Source: Rhizobium pisi
Lineage (GTDB): Bacteria > Pseudomonadota > Alphaproteobacteria > Rhizobiales > Rhizobiaceae
NCBI RefSeq assembly: GCF_003938655.1
Contig: NZ_RJJT01000026.1
Coordinates: forward strand, 18,947 to 82,946
Direction: 5' to 3'
Length of the DNA: 64,000 bases
Shown here: piece after piece, positions 63,015 to 64,000 of the stretch
Layout: each line of letters begins with the position of its first letter
How positions within the stretch are numbered: the first letter of the stretch is position 1
Program-made: the position numbers and the translations under genes
Notes under the pieces: generated by a model
The model's database searches: none
What the model was told of the DNA's origin: nothing
The model's input: only the letters and a program-made list of their open reading frames with translations

Positions 63015-63752
63015 ATGAATGCTTTTACTTCGAAGAGGAATTCGCGCTTCGATGCGTCTCAGCGTCAAAACAAAAACAAGGCACTGATTGTAGCGAACTC
63101 CAACATTCGCCAGCCGGATAGTTTTCCCGGCGTGGAAAGAAAGATGGCCGTGCGATTGGTCGTGAAGCGGTTGATCGACATCGTCGGCTCGGCCAGCGCC
63201 CTCGTCGTGCTGGCACCGGTTTTTCTGGCAATCGCGCTATTCATCAAACTGGATGACGGCGGCCCTGTATTCTTCCGCCAGATCCGCTGGGGGCTGAACG
63301 GCCGGAAGATTACCGTCTTCAAGTTCCGGTCGATGCGCGCGGAAGCGTGCGATCCCTCGGGCATCCAACAGACGATCAAGGGCGACATCCGGGTGACGGG
63401 CATCGGCGCCGTGCTCCGCAAGACCAATATCGATGAGTTGCCGCAGTTGCTGAATGTCCTCAGAGGCGACATGTCGCTGGTCGGTCCGCGTTGCCATGCC
63501 ATCAACATGCGGGCGGGCGGCAGGCTCTATGAGGAGCTCGTTCCGAGCTACCATCACCGCCACATCATGCGCCCCGGCATCACCGGGCTTGCCCAGACAC
63601 GCGGCTGGCGCGGCCCGACGGCACGGCCGCTGGACGCCCGCGCCCGCATTGCCTCCGATATCTACTATGTCCGGAATTTCAGCCTGCTGCTCGACATGAA
63701 GATCCTGCTCAACACGCTGGTCATCGAGCTGCGCGGCGGCACCGGCTTCTGA
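63015..63752 (+). CDS. Sugar transferase, ExoY/WbaP-like (initiating polysaccharide glycosyl-phosphotransferase)
   Basis: A 245-residue protein. A basic N-terminal ~45 residues precede one membrane segment (LIDIVGSASALVVLAPVFLAIALFI) and the bacterial sugar transferase domain: GGPVFFRQIRWGLNGRKITVFKFRSM, GAVLRKTNIDELPQLLNVLRGDMSLVGPR and MRPGITGLAQTRGWRG. It would load the first sugar-1-phosphate onto undecaprenyl phosphate for exopolysaccharide or O-antigen. The 165 bp upstream are clearly AT-richer than the rest of the window. Confidence 0.92.
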   Translation: MNAFTSKRNSRFDASQRQNKNKALIVANSNIRQPDSFPGVERKMAVRLVVKRLIDIVGSASALVVLAPVFLAIALFIKLDDGGPVFFRQIRWGLNGRKITVFKFRSMRAEACDPSGIQQTIKGDIRVTGIGAVLRKTNIDELPQLLNVLRGDMSLVGPRCHAINMRAGGRLYEELVPSYHHRHIMRPGITGLAQTRGWRGPTARPLDARARIASDIYYVRNFSLLLDMKILLNTLVIELRGGTGF

Positions 63753-63774
63753 GGCTATCCACCGTCGCCACGGC

Positions 63775-63800
63775 AAAACGGCCATGACAGGCCGTTTTTC
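63775..63800 (+). terminator. Intrinsic terminator of the sugar transferase gene
   Basis: AAAACGGCC (63775-63783) pairs with GGCCGTTTT (63790-63798), with a six-base loop and a run of five T. It starts 23 bp after the stop. Confidence 0.92.
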
Positions 63801-63855
63801 ATTTCAAGCCGTATAGAGGCATCATTCTCCGGAACGCACGAAGCCGGAAACAAAA

Positions 63856-63876
63856 AAGCGGCCGTTAAGGCCGCTT
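63856..63876 (+). terminator. GC-rich hairpin at the border of the IS element
   Basis: AAGCGGCC (63856-63863) pairs with GGCCGCTT (63869-63876) across GTTAA, preceded by AAAA. It could be a second terminator or, being next to the IS end, a preferred hairpin target site. Confidence 0.45.
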
Positions 63877-64000
63877 CAGACTGCTGACAAACCCCTGGCA
63901 CCGTCCAGGGGTTTATGATTCATTGGGACATGTTGAAGAAACCTGCCCCCACCCAGACGGCTCTTGAGATGGTGACGCTCGATAGCCTGGTGCCGAAGGA
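63877..64000 (+). mobile_element. Left end of an IS1182-like insertion sequence, cut by window end
   Basis: From about 63877 the sequence changes character: CAGACTGCTGACAAACCCCT is followed by a strong hairpin (AAACCCCTGG 63889-63898 with CCAGGGGTTT 63905-63914) and then a transposase start. The exact left end is not certain, because the partner inverted repeat lies outside the window. Confidence 0.65.
63930..64000 (+). CDS. IS1182-family transposase, N-terminal fragment (window edge)
   Basis: An ATG at 63930 opens MLKKPAPTQTALEMVTLDSL followed by VPK, running off the window. This matches the conserved N-terminus of IS1182/IS5-like DDE transposases ('..LEMVTLDSLVPKDHLLRKID..'). Only 23 residues are visible, so integrity of the catalytic domain cannot be judged. 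Confidence 0.75.
   Translation, partial: MLKKPAPTQTALEMVTLDSLVPK

Overview
The window looks like chromosomal DNA of a Rhizobium of the leguminosarum/etli type. The evidence is uniformly GC-rich coding sequence, a C4-pathway 5-aminolevulinate synthase (hemA), the aerobic cobaltochelatase pair cobS-cobT, a DUF982 protein, RIME-like palindromic intergenic repeats, and the linkage of BolA, CorC, aroB, aroK and xerD. Species assignment is inference; no marker gene such as rRNA is present.

Layout. 1-3.8 kb: end of gloB, a cupin, a DMT exporter, a DUF3108 protein, rpmB, and a queuosine-precursor transporter preceded by a preQ1-I-like pseudoknot. 3.8-9.7 kb: an AAA kinase-like ATPase, a phytase-like secreted protein, cobT/cobS, a J-domain protein and bolA. 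9.7-16.7 kb: the overlapping aroK-aroB-corC operon facing xerD, then accA, an L,D-transpeptidase lipoprotein and a TusA-like protein. 16.7-20.5 kb: a zinc-type COG0523 GTPase with a histidine-rich loop behind dacA, an M20 amidohydrolase and tRNA-Arg(CCT). 20.5-23.6 kb: small and hypothetical genes, including a DUF982 gene with a clear sigma-54 promoter. 23.9-25.1 kb: dxr. 25.1-32.4 kb: a LacI-controlled operon pairing a sugar ABC importer with a cytoplasmic GH127 beta-L-arabinofuranosidase. 32.6-33.8 kb: hemA. 34.1-42.7 kb: a glycine-zipper lipoprotein and tamA-tamB, where TamB carries seven tandem repeats of exactly 321 bp. 42.7-45.5 kb: Lrp regulator, arginase and ornithine aminotransferase. 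45.5-48.3 kb: cheW and a soluble double-PAS chemoreceptor, with an MCP-tail remnant just before cheW. 48.3-55.5 kb: the NAD-dependent formate dehydrogenase operon fdsGBACD with a LysR regulator. 55.5-58 kb: ArsR-type regulator, SDR, and divergent soxR/FMN reductase with a textbook SoxR box. 58-61.5 kb: TPP-riboswitch-controlled ykoF-thiXZY. 61.6-64 kb: acyltransferase, exopolysaccharide-type sugar transferase and the left end of an IS1182-like element cut by the window edge.

Most of the window is ordinary core chromosome. The points most worth following are the TamB repeat array, the preQ1-like element whose pseudoknot would hide the start codon of the transporter, the sigma-54 promoter of the DUF982 gene, the MCP C-terminal stub before cheW, and the LacI operator pair that argues against the nominal TTG start of its regulator. 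I did not find a CRISPR array, prophage, toxin-antitoxin pair or wholly unknown multigene system.
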